Below are positions 26,884 to 35,598 of a stretch of 64,000 bases of DNA, piece after piece. The stretch spans positions 1 through 64,000 of the forward strand of contig NZ_JARVRF010000036.1 in the NCBI RefSeq assembly GCF_030209835.1, read 5' to 3'. A program made the position numbers and the translations under genes. The notes beneath the pieces were generated by a model, which worked only from the letters and a program-made list of their open reading frames with translations, had not been told where the DNA came from and did not search any database. Each line of letters opens with the position of its first letter. The first letter of the stretch is position 1. This DNA comes from Arthrobacter sp. efr-133-R2A-120. GTDB lineage: Bacteria; Actinomycetota; Actinomycetes; Actinomycetales; Micrococcaceae.

Positions 26884-27816
26884 GTGACCACCAACTCCTT
26901 GACCACTTCCCAAGGTGCCGGACGCGCCGGGGACAAGGTCTTCTCCGGAGCCACCTTGGCCGCGGGATGCCTGATCCTCGCGGTTCTCTTCGGCGTCGCA
27001 CTTTTCCTTGTCATCCAGGCCATTCCGGCCCTTGTGGCTCCACCCGCGGACATCCAGGGCGGCCACGGCTTCTTCGCCTACATCGGTCCGATCGTGGTGG
27101 GAACCCTGATTGCCGCCGTCATCGCACTTGTGATTGCAACTCCCGTTGCCATCGGCGTTGCACTGTTTATCTCCCACTACGCGCCCCGCAGGCTTGCCTC
27201 GGGCCTTGGCTATGTGGTGGACCTCCTCGCTGCCATTCCTTCCGTGGTCTATGGCGCATGGGGCGCGGCATTCCTTGCCCCCCAGATTTCGCCCGCCTAC
27301 GGCTGGCTGGCCAGCAACATGGGCTGGCTGCCGATTTTCCAAGGCCCGGCTTCCGCTACCGGCAAGACCATCCTGACCGCGAGCATCGTCCTTTCCGTCA
27401 TGGTCTTGCCGATCATCACTTCCCTGTCGCGCGAGATCTTCCTGCAGACCCCGAAGCTCCACGAGGAAGCCGCCCTGGCCCTCGGCGCGACCCGCTGGGA
27501 AATGATCAAGATTGCGGTTTTGCCGTTCGGGCGACCCGGCATCGTGAGCGCCATCATGCTAGGCCTCGGCCGTGCACTTGGCGAGACCATGGCCGTCGCG
27601 CTGGTCCTCTCCTCCGGCGCACTGACCGCAAGCCTGATCCAGTCCGGCAACCAGACCATCGCCGCGGAAATCGCCTTGAACTTCCCTGAAGCCAGCGGAC
27701 TCAAGGTCAGTACGTTGATCGCGGCCGGCTTGGTGTTGTTCGTCATCACCCTGGGTGTCAACATGATTGCACGCTGGATCATCTCCAGGCACAAAGAATT
27801 CTCGGGAGCCAACTAA
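26884..27816 (+). CDS. pstC: Phosphate ABC transporter permease PstC
   Basis: One of the two membrane subunits forming the phosphate channel. The GTG at 26884, after GAAGGATC, gives 310 residues; a GTG at 26863 is possible but poorly spaced. Six transmembrane segments and the EAA loop (EEAALALGATRWEMIKIAVLPFGRPGI) that contacts PstB are visible. The TAA stop overlaps the pstA ATG by one base (TAATG), giving translational coupling. Confidence 0.95.
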   Translation: MTTNSLTTSQGAGRAGDKVFSGATLAAGCLILAVLFGVALFLVIQAIPALVAPPADIQGGHGFFAYIGPIVVGTLIAAVIALVIATPVAIGVALFISHYAPRRLASGLGYVVDLLAAIPSVVYGAWGAAFLAPQISPAYGWLASNMGWLPIFQGPASATGKTILTASIVLSVMVLPIITSLSREIFLQTPKLHEEAALALGATRWEMIKIAVLPFGRPGIVSAIMLGLGRALGETMAVALVLSSGALTASLIQSGNQTIAAEIALNFPEASGLKVSTLIAAGLVLFVITLGVNMIARWIISRHKEFSGAN

Positions 27817-28925
27817 TGACTGTCACAGCCCCCGTAGCGCGCAAACGCTCCGCACTGACCAAGGGCCAGTTGCCCGCTTTCGCACCGTATGTCGTCCTGG
27901 CCGTCGCCTTGGTACTCGGCGCTGCAATCCTTGCACTGATCGGCTTCAACGCCTTCGGTTGGGGCCTCGTGTCCGCCATTCTCTTCACGATCGGCCTGGT
28001 CGGCTGGAGCGCAGCCGTCGAAGGCGGCCGTAAGGCAAACGACAAGCTTGCCACATGCCTGATCGTCGGCTCGTTCCTTGTTGCGCTGCTGCCCCTGATC
28101 TCGGTGATCTGGACCGTCCTCGTGAACGGCATCCCGGGCATCATCACCCCCGGCTTCCTGACGACATCCATGAACGGCGTCACAGGTGCCCTCGACAACA
28201 AGAGCGTCGATGACGGCACGAAGGTCCTCGGCGGCGTCTACCACGCGCTCCTGGGCACCGTGCAGATCACCCTGCTCGCCACTGTCATATCGGTCCCGGT
28301 TGGCTTGCTGACGGCTATCTACCTCGTGGAGTACGGCAACGACCGGGCCCTCGCCCGTGCCATCACGTTCTTCGTCGACGTCATGACCGGTATCCCCTCG
28401 ATCGTGGCGGGTCTCTTTTCCGCAGCATTCTTCTTCGCCGTGGTCGGCCCGGGCACCAAGACCGGTGCGGTTGCCGCCGTCGCGCTTTCAGTCCTGATGA
28501 TCCCGGTGGTGGTTCGCTCGAGCGAGGAAATGCTCAAAATCGTCCCGAACGAGCTCCGCGAGGCGGCTTACGCGCTCGGCGTCCGCAAATGGCGCACCAT
28601 CCTCAAGGTGGTCATCCCGACGGCGATTTCCGGCATCGCGTCCGGCGTCACCTTGGCGATCGCCCGAGTGATTGGCGAGACGGCTCCGATCCTCGTCACC
28701 GCAGGTTTCGCGACCACCATCAACAACAACGTGTTCGGCGGCTGGATGGCCTCACTGCCTACGTTCATCTACACGCAGATCCTGAACCCGACCTCGCCGT
28801 CCAACCCGGACCCGTCGAGCCAGCGGGCATGGGGCGCCGCACTGGTCCTGATCATCCTGGTGATGCTCCTGAACCTCGGCGCCAGGCTGATAGCCCGGAT
28901 CTTCGCCCCCAAGGCCGGCCGTTGA
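27816..28925 (+). CDS. pstA: Phosphate ABC transporter permease PstA
   Basis: The partner permease of PstC. It has 369 residues, longer than E. coli PstA (296) because of an N-terminal extension with two or three extra hydrophobic segments (about 20-100), common in actinobacterial PstA. The EAA loop is REAAYALGVRKWRTILKVVIPTAISGI. It is followed after 48 bp by pstB with GAAGGAAC before its start. Confidence 0.95.
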   Translation: MTVTAPVARKRSALTKGQLPAFAPYVVLAVALVLGAAILALIGFNAFGWGLVSAILFTIGLVGWSAAVEGGRKANDKLATCLIVGSFLVALLPLISVIWTVLVNGIPGIITPGFLTTSMNGVTGALDNKSVDDGTKVLGGVYHALLGTVQITLLATVISVPVGLLTAIYLVEYGNDRALARAITFFVDVMTGIPSIVAGLFSAAFFFAVVGPGTKTGAVAAVALSVLMIPVVVRSSEEMLKIVPNELREAAYALGVRKWRTILKVVIPTAISGIASGVTLAIARVIGETAPILVTAGFATTINNNVFGGWMASLPTFIYTQILNPTSPSNPDPSSQRAWGAALVLIILVMLLNLGARLIARIFAPKAGR

Positions 28926-28973
28926 ACCGCCAGGCCACACGCAAACTTCCAACCACAGCACCGAAGGAACACC

Positions 28974-29753
28974 ATGTCTAAGCGGATCGACGTCAAGGAT
29001 CTGAACGTCTACTACGGCAGCTTCCTGGCCGTTGAAGGCGTCAATATCAACATTGAAGCCAAATCGGTCACGGCGTTCATCGGTCCGTCCGGTTGTGGCA
29101 AGTCCACCTTCCTGCGCACCCTGAACCGCATGCACGAGGTACTGCCCGGGGCCCGCGTCGAAGGCGAAGTCCTGCTCGACGGCGACAACCTCTACGGCCC
29201 CGGCGTGGACCCAGTGACCGTCCGCACCCAGGTCGGCATGGTCTTCCAGCGGCCCAACCCGTTCCCCACCATGTCCATTCGCGACAACGTGCTGGCCGGC
29301 GTGAAGTTGAACAACAAGAAAATCAGCAAGGGCGCGGCCGACGCACTCGTGGAGAAGTCCCTGCGCGGCGCGAACCTGTGGAACGAGGTCAAGGACCGCC
29401 TTGAGAAGCCGGGATCCGGACTCTCCGGCGGCCAGCAGCAGCGGCTCTGCATTGCCCGTGCCATCGCCGTGGAACCGCAGGTCATCCTCATGGACGAGCC
29501 CTGCTCCGCGCTTGACCCCATCTCCACCTTGGCCGTCGAAGACCTCATCAATGAGCTCAAGGACGAGTACACCGTGGTGATCGTGACCCACAACATGCAG
29601 CAGGCCGCACGCGTTTCCGACAAGACCGCGTTCTTCAACATCGCCGGCACCGGCAAGCCCGGCAAGCTCATCGAGTTCGCCGACACCACCACCATCTTCA
29701 ACAACCCGTCCCAGAAGGCCACGGAAGACTACGTCTCCGGCCGGTTCGGATAA
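28974..29753 (+). CDS. pstB: Phosphate ABC transporter ATPase PstB
   Basis: The cytoplasmic ATPase that drives phosphate import through PstCA. The 259-residue protein has Walker A GPSGCGKST (about 35-43), the Q-loop VFQRPNPFP, signature LSGGQQQRL, Walker B VILMDEPCSALDP and switch histidine VTHNMQQ, all intact. It closes the pstSCAB operon; no phoU follows. A repeat tract and a strong terminator come next. Confidence 0.97.
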   Translation: MSKRIDVKDLNVYYGSFLAVEGVNINIEAKSVTAFIGPSGCGKSTFLRTLNRMHEVLPGARVEGEVLLDGDNLYGPGVDPVTVRTQVGMVFQRPNPFPTMSIRDNVLAGVKLNNKKISKGAADALVEKSLRGANLWNEVKDRLEKPGSGLSGGQQQRLCIARAIAVEPQVILMDEPCSALDPISTLAVEDLINELKDEYTVVIVTHNMQQAARVSDKTAFFNIAGTGKPGKLIEFADTTTIFNNPSQKATEDYVSGRFG

Positions 29754-29795
29754 TCCCCACCGCCACCCTAGCCTCGCAAGTCCCCACCGGCTCCC

Positions 29796-29901
29796 AGCCT
29801 TCGCAAGCTCAGGCAGGGGCCCTCGCCGGTGTGGGCCCCCGGCCAGGGAACCCTGGCGGCGTGGGCCCACGCCCGGGGACCCCTGCTGCTGTGGGCCCAG
29901 T
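29796..29901. repeat. GTGGGCCC element, tandem form
   Basis: The left part, TTCGCAAGCTCAGGCAGGGG (from 29800), is shared with copies at about 45212 and 61357. It is followed by about three 30-bp tandem units, each an AGGGNNCCC stretch ending in GTGGGCCC (ends near 29838, 29868 and 29898). The tract lies between the pstB stop and its terminator. Confidence 0.65.
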
Positions 29902-29954
29902 AAAGCCCGACGGCGACGGTCACTTCGGAAGGTGACTGCCGCCGTCGGGCTTTT
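29902..29954. terminator. Terminator between pstB and tctA
   Basis: A long stem beginning AAAGCCCGACGGC at 29902 and ending GCCGTCGGGCTTTT at 29954, with an inner GGTCAC/GTGACT helix and loop. The symmetric A and T flanks make it suitable for both convergent transcripts. Confidence 0.85.
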
Positions 29955-29967
29955 GCATACCTGAGGG

Positions 29968-31512
29968 CTACAAGCGGATCTGGTGCGGATCCCTCTCAAG
30001 GGCCGCCTCCCGAGCCGCTGCCTTCGCCGGCCGGAAGCGGCGCCAGGCCAAGGCCACCAACGGCCAGCAAAGAATGAGCGCCACCAAGAGGTAGACCACC
30101 ACGGCGACCGGTTCGTTCCACAGGCCGGAGATGTTGCCCGCACTCAGCTGGAAGGCCTTGCGCAGCTGACCTTCGATCCGGGGACCCAGGATCAGGCCGA
30201 TGATCAGGGGCAGGATCGGCAGGCCGAAGCGCCGCATGGCGAAGCCCAGTGCACCGAGCACCAGCAGGATGACCAAGTCGAATGCCTGCAGGTTGACCGC
30301 GTACGCGCCCAGCGTTGCGAAGAACAGTATCCCGGCATACAAGTAAGGCCGGGGAATCCGCAGCAGCTTGGCCCACAAGGGCGCCATGGGCAGGTTGAAG
30401 AGCAAGAGCAGGGTATTCCCGATGAACAAGCTGGCGATGAGGCCCCAGACCAGGATTGGTTCGTTCTGGAAGAGCAACGGACCGGGTTGGATGCCGAACT
30501 GCATCAAGGCGGCAAGCATGACGCCCGCCGTAGCATTGGTCGGCAGGCCGAGCGCCAGCAGGGGCGTCAACGTCCCGGCAGCGGAGGCGTTGTTCGCGGC
30601 CTCGGGGCCGGCCACGCCTTCGATGGCACCGTGCCCGAATTCGTCCGGGTGCTTGGTGAGCTTTTTCTCGACCGAGTAGGACAGGAATGTGGGGACCTCG
30701 GCCCCGCCCGCCGGCATGGCGCCGAACGGGAAGCCAAGCGCGGTTCCACGGAGCCACGGCTTCCAAGAGCGCTTCCAGTCCTGCTTGCCCATCCATGGCT
30801 GGCCCACCGGGATGGTGGACGTCTTGCTGCGGCGAAGATGGGCAGCGATCCAGAGGGCCTCGCCGACGGCGAAGATCGCCACGGCCACCACTACGATGTC
30901 GAGGCCGTCGCTCAGCAAGGGGATGCCGAAGACCAGGCGCTGCTGGCCGGTCACCGGGTCCAGGCCGACCAGTCCGATGGCCAGACCGAGGCCGAGGGAT
31001 GCGAAGCCTCGGAGCTTGGAGGCTCCAAGGACCGCAGTCACGGTCAACAGGCCCAGGATCATGATGGCCAGATAGCTGGACGGGCCCAGGCTCACCGCAA
31101 ACTTCACCACCACGGGGGCGAACGCGGCCAAAAGCGCGGTTCCTATGGTGCCGGCCACGAAGGAACCGATGGCTGCCGTGGCCAGGGCTTGTGCAGCCCG
31201 GCCCGCCTTTGCCATCTTGTGGCCCTCGATTGCGGTGATAACCGTGGACGACTCGCCTGGGGTGTTCAGCAGGATGGACGTGGTGGAGCCGCCGTACATA
31301 CCGCCGTAGTAGATGCCGGCGAACATGATGAGCGCACTGGTGGGTTCGAGGTTGTAGGTCAGGGGCAGCAACAGCGCGATAGCCATGGCCGGGCCGATGC
31401 CTGGAAGCACGCCCACGGCGGTGCCGAGGAGCACGCCAAGGCACGCGAACATGAGGTTCATGGGGGTCAGCGCGGTGGAGAACCCCTGTAGCAACAGATT
31501 GAAAGTATCCAT
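29968..31512 (-). CDS. tctA: Tripartite tricarboxylate transporter large permease TctA
   Basis: The large membrane subunit of a TTT-family secondary transporter that takes up tricarboxylates or related acids with the help of TctC. The 514 residues form about 11-12 helices. Family signatures GVLPGIGPAMAIALLLPLTY and GGMYGGSTTSILLNTPGE lie in the N-terminal half, with the mirror GLPTNATAGVMLAALMQFG in the second. The gene order tctC-tctB-tctA, with overlapping or adjacent ends, is standard. Confidence 0.95.
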   Translation of the reverse strand: MDTFNLLLQGFSTALTPMNLMFACLGVLLGTAVGVLPGIGPAMAIALLLPLTYNLEPTSALIMFAGIYYGGMYGGSTTSILLNTPGESSTVITAIEGHKMAKAGRAAQALATAAIGSFVAGTIGTALLAAFAPVVVKFAVSLGPSSYLAIMILGLLTVTAVLGASKLRGFASLGLGLAIGLVGLDPVTGQQRLVFGIPLLSDGLDIVVVAVAIFAVGEALWIAAHLRRSKTSTIPVGQPWMGKQDWKRSWKPWLRGTALGFPFGAMPAGGAEVPTFLSYSVEKKLTKHPDEFGHGAIEGVAGPEAANNASAAGTLTPLLALGLPTNATAGVMLAALMQFGIQPGPLLFQNEPILVWGLIASLFIGNTLLLLFNLPMAPLWAKLLRIPRPYLYAGILFFATLGAYAVNLQAFDLVILLVLGALGFAMRRFGLPILPLIIGLILGPRIEGQLRKAFQLSAGNISGLWNEPVAVVVYLLVALILCWPLVALAWRRFRPAKAAAREAALERDPHQIRL

Positions 31513-31513
31513 G

Positions 31514-32035
31514 TCAGAGGATTCCTGCCAAGATGCCGGCGGGGAGTTTGATGCCCAGCCCGAAGTAGAAGCCGTAGAAAGTCAGAAGGGCCATGGCCAC
31601 GGAGACCAGCCCGTCCCGGACGTAGTTGCGGCCACCCAACGCCCACACGCTGCCCCAGAAAAGCAGCGTTCCGGAAATGACCCAGCCGGCAACGTCGATC
31701 AGCAGGATGTTCAGGACAAAGGCGCCAGCCAGGGGCAGGACGGTCTTCCAGTCCGCGGGATGGCTCAGATCCACGTCCTCGCCCTCTTCGGCCTGGCCGC
31801 GGCCGCCGCGCAAAACGTTGACAGCCAGCAGCACGGCAGTGACGAGGAGCAGGCTCCCGATGATGATTGGAAGGGCCTTGGGACCCACCGGATCTGATAC
31901 CGAGTACGGGACTACCAACCGGGATGCGTCCCAGAGAACGACGGCGCCGGCCGCCCCGAGCAGGGCAGCAATGCCGAGCTCGGAGCGGCCTTTGCGTGCC
32001 GCCGGCTTACCGGCGGCGGTGGCGTGCTGCGTCAC
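31514..32035 (-). CDS. tctB: Tripartite tricarboxylate transporter small permease TctB
   Basis: The small membrane subunit of the TTT transporter, 173 residues with four helices (for example LGIAALLGAAGAVVLWDAS and LPLAGAFVLNILLIDVAGWV). A basic 15-20-residue cytoplasmic N terminus precedes the first helix. It overlaps tctC by four bases and is one base from tctA, so the three are co-translated. Confidence 0.92.
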   Translation of the reverse strand: MTQHATAAGKPAARKGRSELGIAALLGAAGAVVLWDASRLVVPYSVSDPVGPKALPIIIGSLLLVTAVLLAVNVLRGGRGQAEEGEDVDLSHPADWKTVLPLAGAFVLNILLIDVAGWVISGTLLFWGSVWALGGRNYVRDGLVSVAMALLTFYGFYFGLGIKLPAGILAGIL

Positions 32036-33039
32036 GCCAGCCCCAGTTCCTTCAGTACGTCGGCCACCCGCTTGTCCTGGTCCGTGAGGAAGGTCTTGAA
32101 CTCATTGCCGGTGATGAATGCGTCGGACCAGCCGCGCGTCTTAAGGGCTGCCTTCCACTCATTGCTTGCGTGCATCTTGGTCAGGGCGTCCACAATACGG
32201 TCGCGGTCGGCGTCGGAAACTCCGGGCGGAGCCACAATGCCGCGCCAGTTGGTGAAGACGAGGTCGATTTTGGATTCCTTGAGTGTCGGGGCATCAACGC
32301 CTTCCAGACGTGACTCGCCGCTCGTGGCCAGCACGCGTACTTCGCCGGACTTGATCTGCTGGAGGTATTCACCGGCGCCGGAGGCCGCGAAGCCGACCTT
32401 ATTGCCAAGGATTGCCGGAAGCAGGTCGCCGCCGCCGTCGAAGGAGACGAAGTTGACCTTCTTGGGGTCGATGCCAACTGCCTTGGCAAGTTGCATCGGG
32501 AGCAAATGGTCAGGGCCGCCAGGGGAGGAACCGCCACCGACGGAGACCTTGGATGGGTCTTCTTTCCAGACCTTCACCAGATCGTCGATGGTCTTGTACG
32601 GGGAATCTTTGCCGACCATGATGGCGCCGGGTTCCTGGATGAGGCGGGCGAGGGGAGTGGTGGCCGTCAGCTTCGCCTCGGATTTGTTGGTGTAGCTGGC
32701 GCCAACAACGCCCAGGCCCATGAGCATGGCGAGGTCCTTGTTGCCCTTTTCGTTGACCAGGCGTGCCAGGCCCACCGTGCCGCCGGCGCCTGCAAGGTTG
32801 AAGACTTCGACGTTTGTAGCGGTCTTGGTATCACCCATGACCTTGGCTGCTGTGCGGGCCGTCGTATCGTAGCCGCCGCCGGGGGTGTTGGGGACCATGA
32901 TCCGGAGCCCGGTCAGCGGTCCGGCAGGGGCGCTGCTCGTCTTGCCGGCGTCGGCGCCGCCGGTCACGCCGCAGCCGGTGGCCGCGACGGCAAGGCCTGC
33001 AGCGACAGCGATGGCGCGCAGTGCGTTCATTGGACGCAT
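32032..33039 (-). CDS. tctC: Tripartite tricarboxylate transporter substrate-binding protein TctC
   Basis: The extracytoplasmic binding protein for the TTT system, 335 residues. The start at 33039 is preceded by AAGAGGA at good spacing. The signal peptide ends in a lipobox-like AATGC (cysteine near residue 23), suitable for a Gram-positive envelope. Family segments include MVPNTPGGGYDTTAR and the terminal FLTDQDKRVADVLKELGL. Its upstream region is shared with the divergent sensor kinase gene, implying regulation by that system. Confidence 0.94.
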   Translation of the reverse strand: MRPMNALRAIAVAAGLAVAATGCGVTGGADAGKTSSAPAGPLTGLRIMVPNTPGGGYDTTARTAAKVMGDTKTATNVEVFNLAGAGGTVGLARLVNEKGNKDLAMLMGLGVVGASYTNKSEAKLTATTPLARLIQEPGAIMVGKDSPYKTIDDLVKVWKEDPSKVSVGGGSSPGGPDHLLPMQLAKAVGIDPKKVNFVSFDGGGDLLPAILGNKVGFAASGAGEYLQQIKSGEVRVLATSGESRLEGVDAPTLKESKIDLVFTNWRGIVAPPGVSDADRDRIVDALTKMHASNEWKAALKTRGWSDAFITGNEFKTFLTDQDKRVADVLKELGLA

Positions 33040-33251
33040 GTGTTCCTCTTCTCATCATTGGTGGGAGTGTCTTCACGCTACGGGCGGCAGTGATGCAGGT
33101 CACTGTTGTGTTCTCAAAGATCGTTGTGTTCATTGTGGTCACGGTCACACAAGCGCCAGGTGGGCCGATAATGGAACAGACCCCGCGCGGAAAAGCCGCG
33201 AAGCAGAATGGCCTGCACCCGGCTGGCCCCGATGCGGAAAGGAAAATACCT

Positions 33252-34874
33252 GTGCTCAAAGCTGCCGGAAGGCGAAGGATCCTGCGCCGCCGCCGGATGT
33301 CGCTAGCGGGCCAATACCTGGGGCTGCAACTGCTGATTGTGCTCGCTGTGCTGGTCGGGGTCATTTTCATCTCGCTTGCCCAATCGGTGCAGACCTTCGA
33401 GCGTGTGGAAGGGCGGCGCGCCCTGTCAGCCGCCGAATCCCTCGCTGCGATGCCCGTGGTCCGTTCCCTGCTTCCTGACGCGGAGCCAGGTCAGGGCGCC
33501 GCGCTTCCCGCCGTCGCCGAATCCGCCCGGACCGTGTCCGGCTCAAGTTTCGTCATCCTGGCCAAACCGGACCGCACCGTCCTGACTTCGCCTGACCCCT
33601 CCCAGCTTGGTACGTTGCTGGACCTGGGTGATAGCGACGTCCTTCTGGGGCGCGCATGGACCGGCGCCGTCAACATGAACGGCAAGGTATCCCTTGTGGC
33701 ACATGTCCCGGTGCTCAATGACGAGGGCCGCATGGTGGGGATCGTCGCCGTCGGCGGGAATTACCCTTCGGTGTGGGAGAGGCTGGGCGACGCCGTACCG
33801 GATCTGCTTACTTACCTCGGCGTTTCCTTGGCCTTGGGCACGGCCGGTTCCGTGCTGCTGTCCCGGCGCGTGAAACGGCAGACACTCGGCCTTGAACCCG
33901 AGGAGATCGCCGGCCTCGTTGAGCATCGTGAGGCCATCCTGCATGGCGTGAAGGAAGGCGTTATCGCCCTGGACCCGCACGAACGGATCACGGTTGCCAA
34001 CGAAAGCGCGCGCGAGTTCCTCGGCCTGCCGATGGATTGTGTGGGTCGCAAGCTCAACGAGCTTGGCGTGGAACCGCAGTTGCGGGAGGTCCTGACCACG
34101 GAGCAGCCGGACCCGGACCGTTTGGTGCTGGCAGGAGAGCGGGTAGTGGTTCTGAACCGCAAACCTGTCCTTTCACATGGGCGGGTCATCGGATCAGTGA
34201 CTACATTGCGGGACCGCACGGAACTTTCCACCTTGGAGAAGGAGCTCGGAGCCACCCGCACTACAACGGACACCTTGCGGGCACAGACACACGAGTTCGC
34301 CAACCAGCTTCATACCATTTCGGGACTGATCCAGCTCAAGGAATACGACGAGGTTGTCAGCTTCGTCAGCGGCGTCAGCCTCAGCCGAACACGCCTGCAT
34401 GACGACGTCACCTCCCGTATCCACGATCCTGCGCTCGCAGCCATGCTCATCGCGAAAGCGAGCCTGGCCGCCGAGCGGGTCGTAACGCTGCAGCTGGACC
34501 AGAACTCGATGCTTGGGCGCGTTGACGAGCAGCTCTCGAGGGACTTGACCACCATTGTCGGCAACCTCGTGGACAACGCGATGGACGCCGTCGCGGGTTC
34601 CCCTGACGCAACCGTCCGCGTGACGTTGGCCGAAGAGCCTGACAGTGTGGTGATCACGGTGCGGGACTCCGGTCCCGGTGTGGTCGAGGAACGGATGGCG
34701 GACATCTTCCGGCAGGGATTCACTACTAAAGCGATAACGGCCGACGGCGGTCGTGGCTTCGGACTGGCGCTCACCCGGCTGGCTTGTCTGAGGCGGGGCG
34801 GAGAGGTGAACGTCCACAACGACGGCGGTGCCGTGTTCACCGCGAGCCTTAAGAAGCGGAGTCCAATCGAATGA
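33252..34874 (+). CDS. Sensor histidine kinase, CitA/DcuS family
   Basis: A membrane kinase likely sensing a di- or tricarboxylate. The GTG at 33252, eight bases after AAGGA, gives 540 residues; an ATG at 33171 lacks a ribosome-binding site. The order is: basic N terminus, first helix (about 25-45), an extracytoplasmic PAS-like sensor, a second helix near 200, a cytoplasmic PAS, the H-box THEFANQLHTISGL, the N-box NLVDNAMDA, and G-boxes DSGPGV and GRGFGLAL. It overlaps the response regulator by ATGA and faces tctCBA. Confidence 0.92.
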   Translation: MLKAAGRRRILRRRRMSLAGQYLGLQLLIVLAVLVGVIFISLAQSVQTFERVEGRRALSAAESLAAMPVVRSLLPDAEPGQGAALPAVAESARTVSGSSFVILAKPDRTVLTSPDPSQLGTLLDLGDSDVLLGRAWTGAVNMNGKVSLVAHVPVLNDEGRMVGIVAVGGNYPSVWERLGDAVPDLLTYLGVSLALGTAGSVLLSRRVKRQTLGLEPEEIAGLVEHREAILHGVKEGVIALDPHERITVANESAREFLGLPMDCVGRKLNELGVEPQLREVLTTEQPDPDRLVLAGERVVVLNRKPVLSHGRVIGSVTTLRDRTELSTLEKELGATRTTTDTLRAQTHEFANQLHTISGLIQLKEYDEVVSFVSGVSLSRTRLHDDVTSRIHDPALAAMLIAKASLAAERVVTLQLDQNSMLGRVDEQLSRDLTTIVGNLVDNAMDAVAGSPDATVRVTLAEEPDSVVITVRDSGPGVVEERMADIFRQGFTTKAITADGGRGFGLALTRLACLRRGGEVNVHNDGGAVFTASLKKRSPIE

Positions 34875-35551
34875 TCAATGTCCTGATAGTCGACGATGAC
34901 TTCATGGTGGCCAAGGTCCACTCAGGATTTGTCCGCCAGACCCCCGGCTTCTTAGTGGTCGGTGTGGCACACACAGGCGCGCAGGCCTTGGACGAGGCTA
35001 GGCGATTGAAACCGGATCTGGTCCTCCTGGACATCCACCTGCCTGACATCAGTGGCCTGGACTTGCTGCATCAGCTCCGGGAGGCACTGCCGGAGCTTGA
35101 CGTGCTGGTCATTACGGCTGCGCGCGAAGTGGATACTGTCCGCCGCGCACTCCGCGGCGGCATTGTCCACTACCTAATGAAGCCCTTCTCCGCCGACGAC
35201 CTGAACGAACGGCTCCAGCACTACCAGCGCGCGTACAGCTCGCTGGCCGCGTCCAAGACCACGGCCGAGCAGGACGACGTGAACCGGGTCTTCGGGCTCA
35301 GCCGGCGTGAACGTCCCCTGCCCAAAGGGTGCAGCGCGGAGACGCTGCGGATGGTGGAACAGTTGCTGAAGGAATCGGACCGGGATCTCTCCGCAAGCGA
35401 GGCCGCCGATGTCCTGGGAACCTCCCGGGTCAGTGCCCGGCGCTACCTTGAGTACTTGAGCGAGGAAGGCCTGGTCACGGTTCAGCTCCGCTATGGCGGA
35501 GTGGGCCGGCCGGAGCGTCGGTACGTGTGGCGGAGTGTTGGGCCCCGCTGA
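34871..35551 (+). CDS. Response regulator, CitB/DcuR family
   Basis: The 226-residue partner of the upstream kinase. The receiver domain has acidic residues Asp8-10, phospho-acceptor Asp54 (LLDIHLPD) and the lysine in YLMKPF. The C-terminal helix-turn-helix (LSASEAADVLGTSRVSARRYLEYLSEEGLV) is the CitB type. It probably controls the divergent tctCBA operon. The 3' end runs into a short tandem repeat. Confidence 0.93.
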   Translation: MINVLIVDDDFMVAKVHSGFVRQTPGFLVVGVAHTGAQALDEARRLKPDLVLLDIHLPDISGLDLLHQLREALPELDVLVITAAREVDTVRRALRGGIVHYLMKPFSADDLNERLQHYQRAYSSLAASKTTAEQDDVNRVFGLSRRERPLPKGCSAETLRMVEQLLKESDRDLSASEAADVLGTSRVSARRYLEYLSEEGLVTVQLRYGGVGRPERRYVWRSVGPR

Positions 35552-35598
35552 ACTCAGTGGGCCAGCTGAACTCAGCGGGACCCGCTCAACTCAGTGCG
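35545..35598. repeat. Three ~18-bp repeats at convergent stops
   Basis: GCTGAACTCAGTGGG-like units recur at about 35548, 35567 and 35585 (the third has GCTCAACTCAG). CCGCTGA (35547) and TCAGCGGG (35574) form an inverted repeat. The tract covers the stop codons of the response regulator and the convergent phosphate transporter and may serve as a weak terminator. Confidence 0.5.

Noticed and set aside
28752..30143. 463-codon minus-strand frame over pstB
   Set aside because: It is the antisense shadow of pstA/pstB and the terminator region; low-complexity G/R/D-rich translation with no family.
33021..33251. Longer start of the sensor kinase
   Set aside because: It would overlap the divergent tctC start; the GTG at 33252 has a well-spaced ribosome-binding site.
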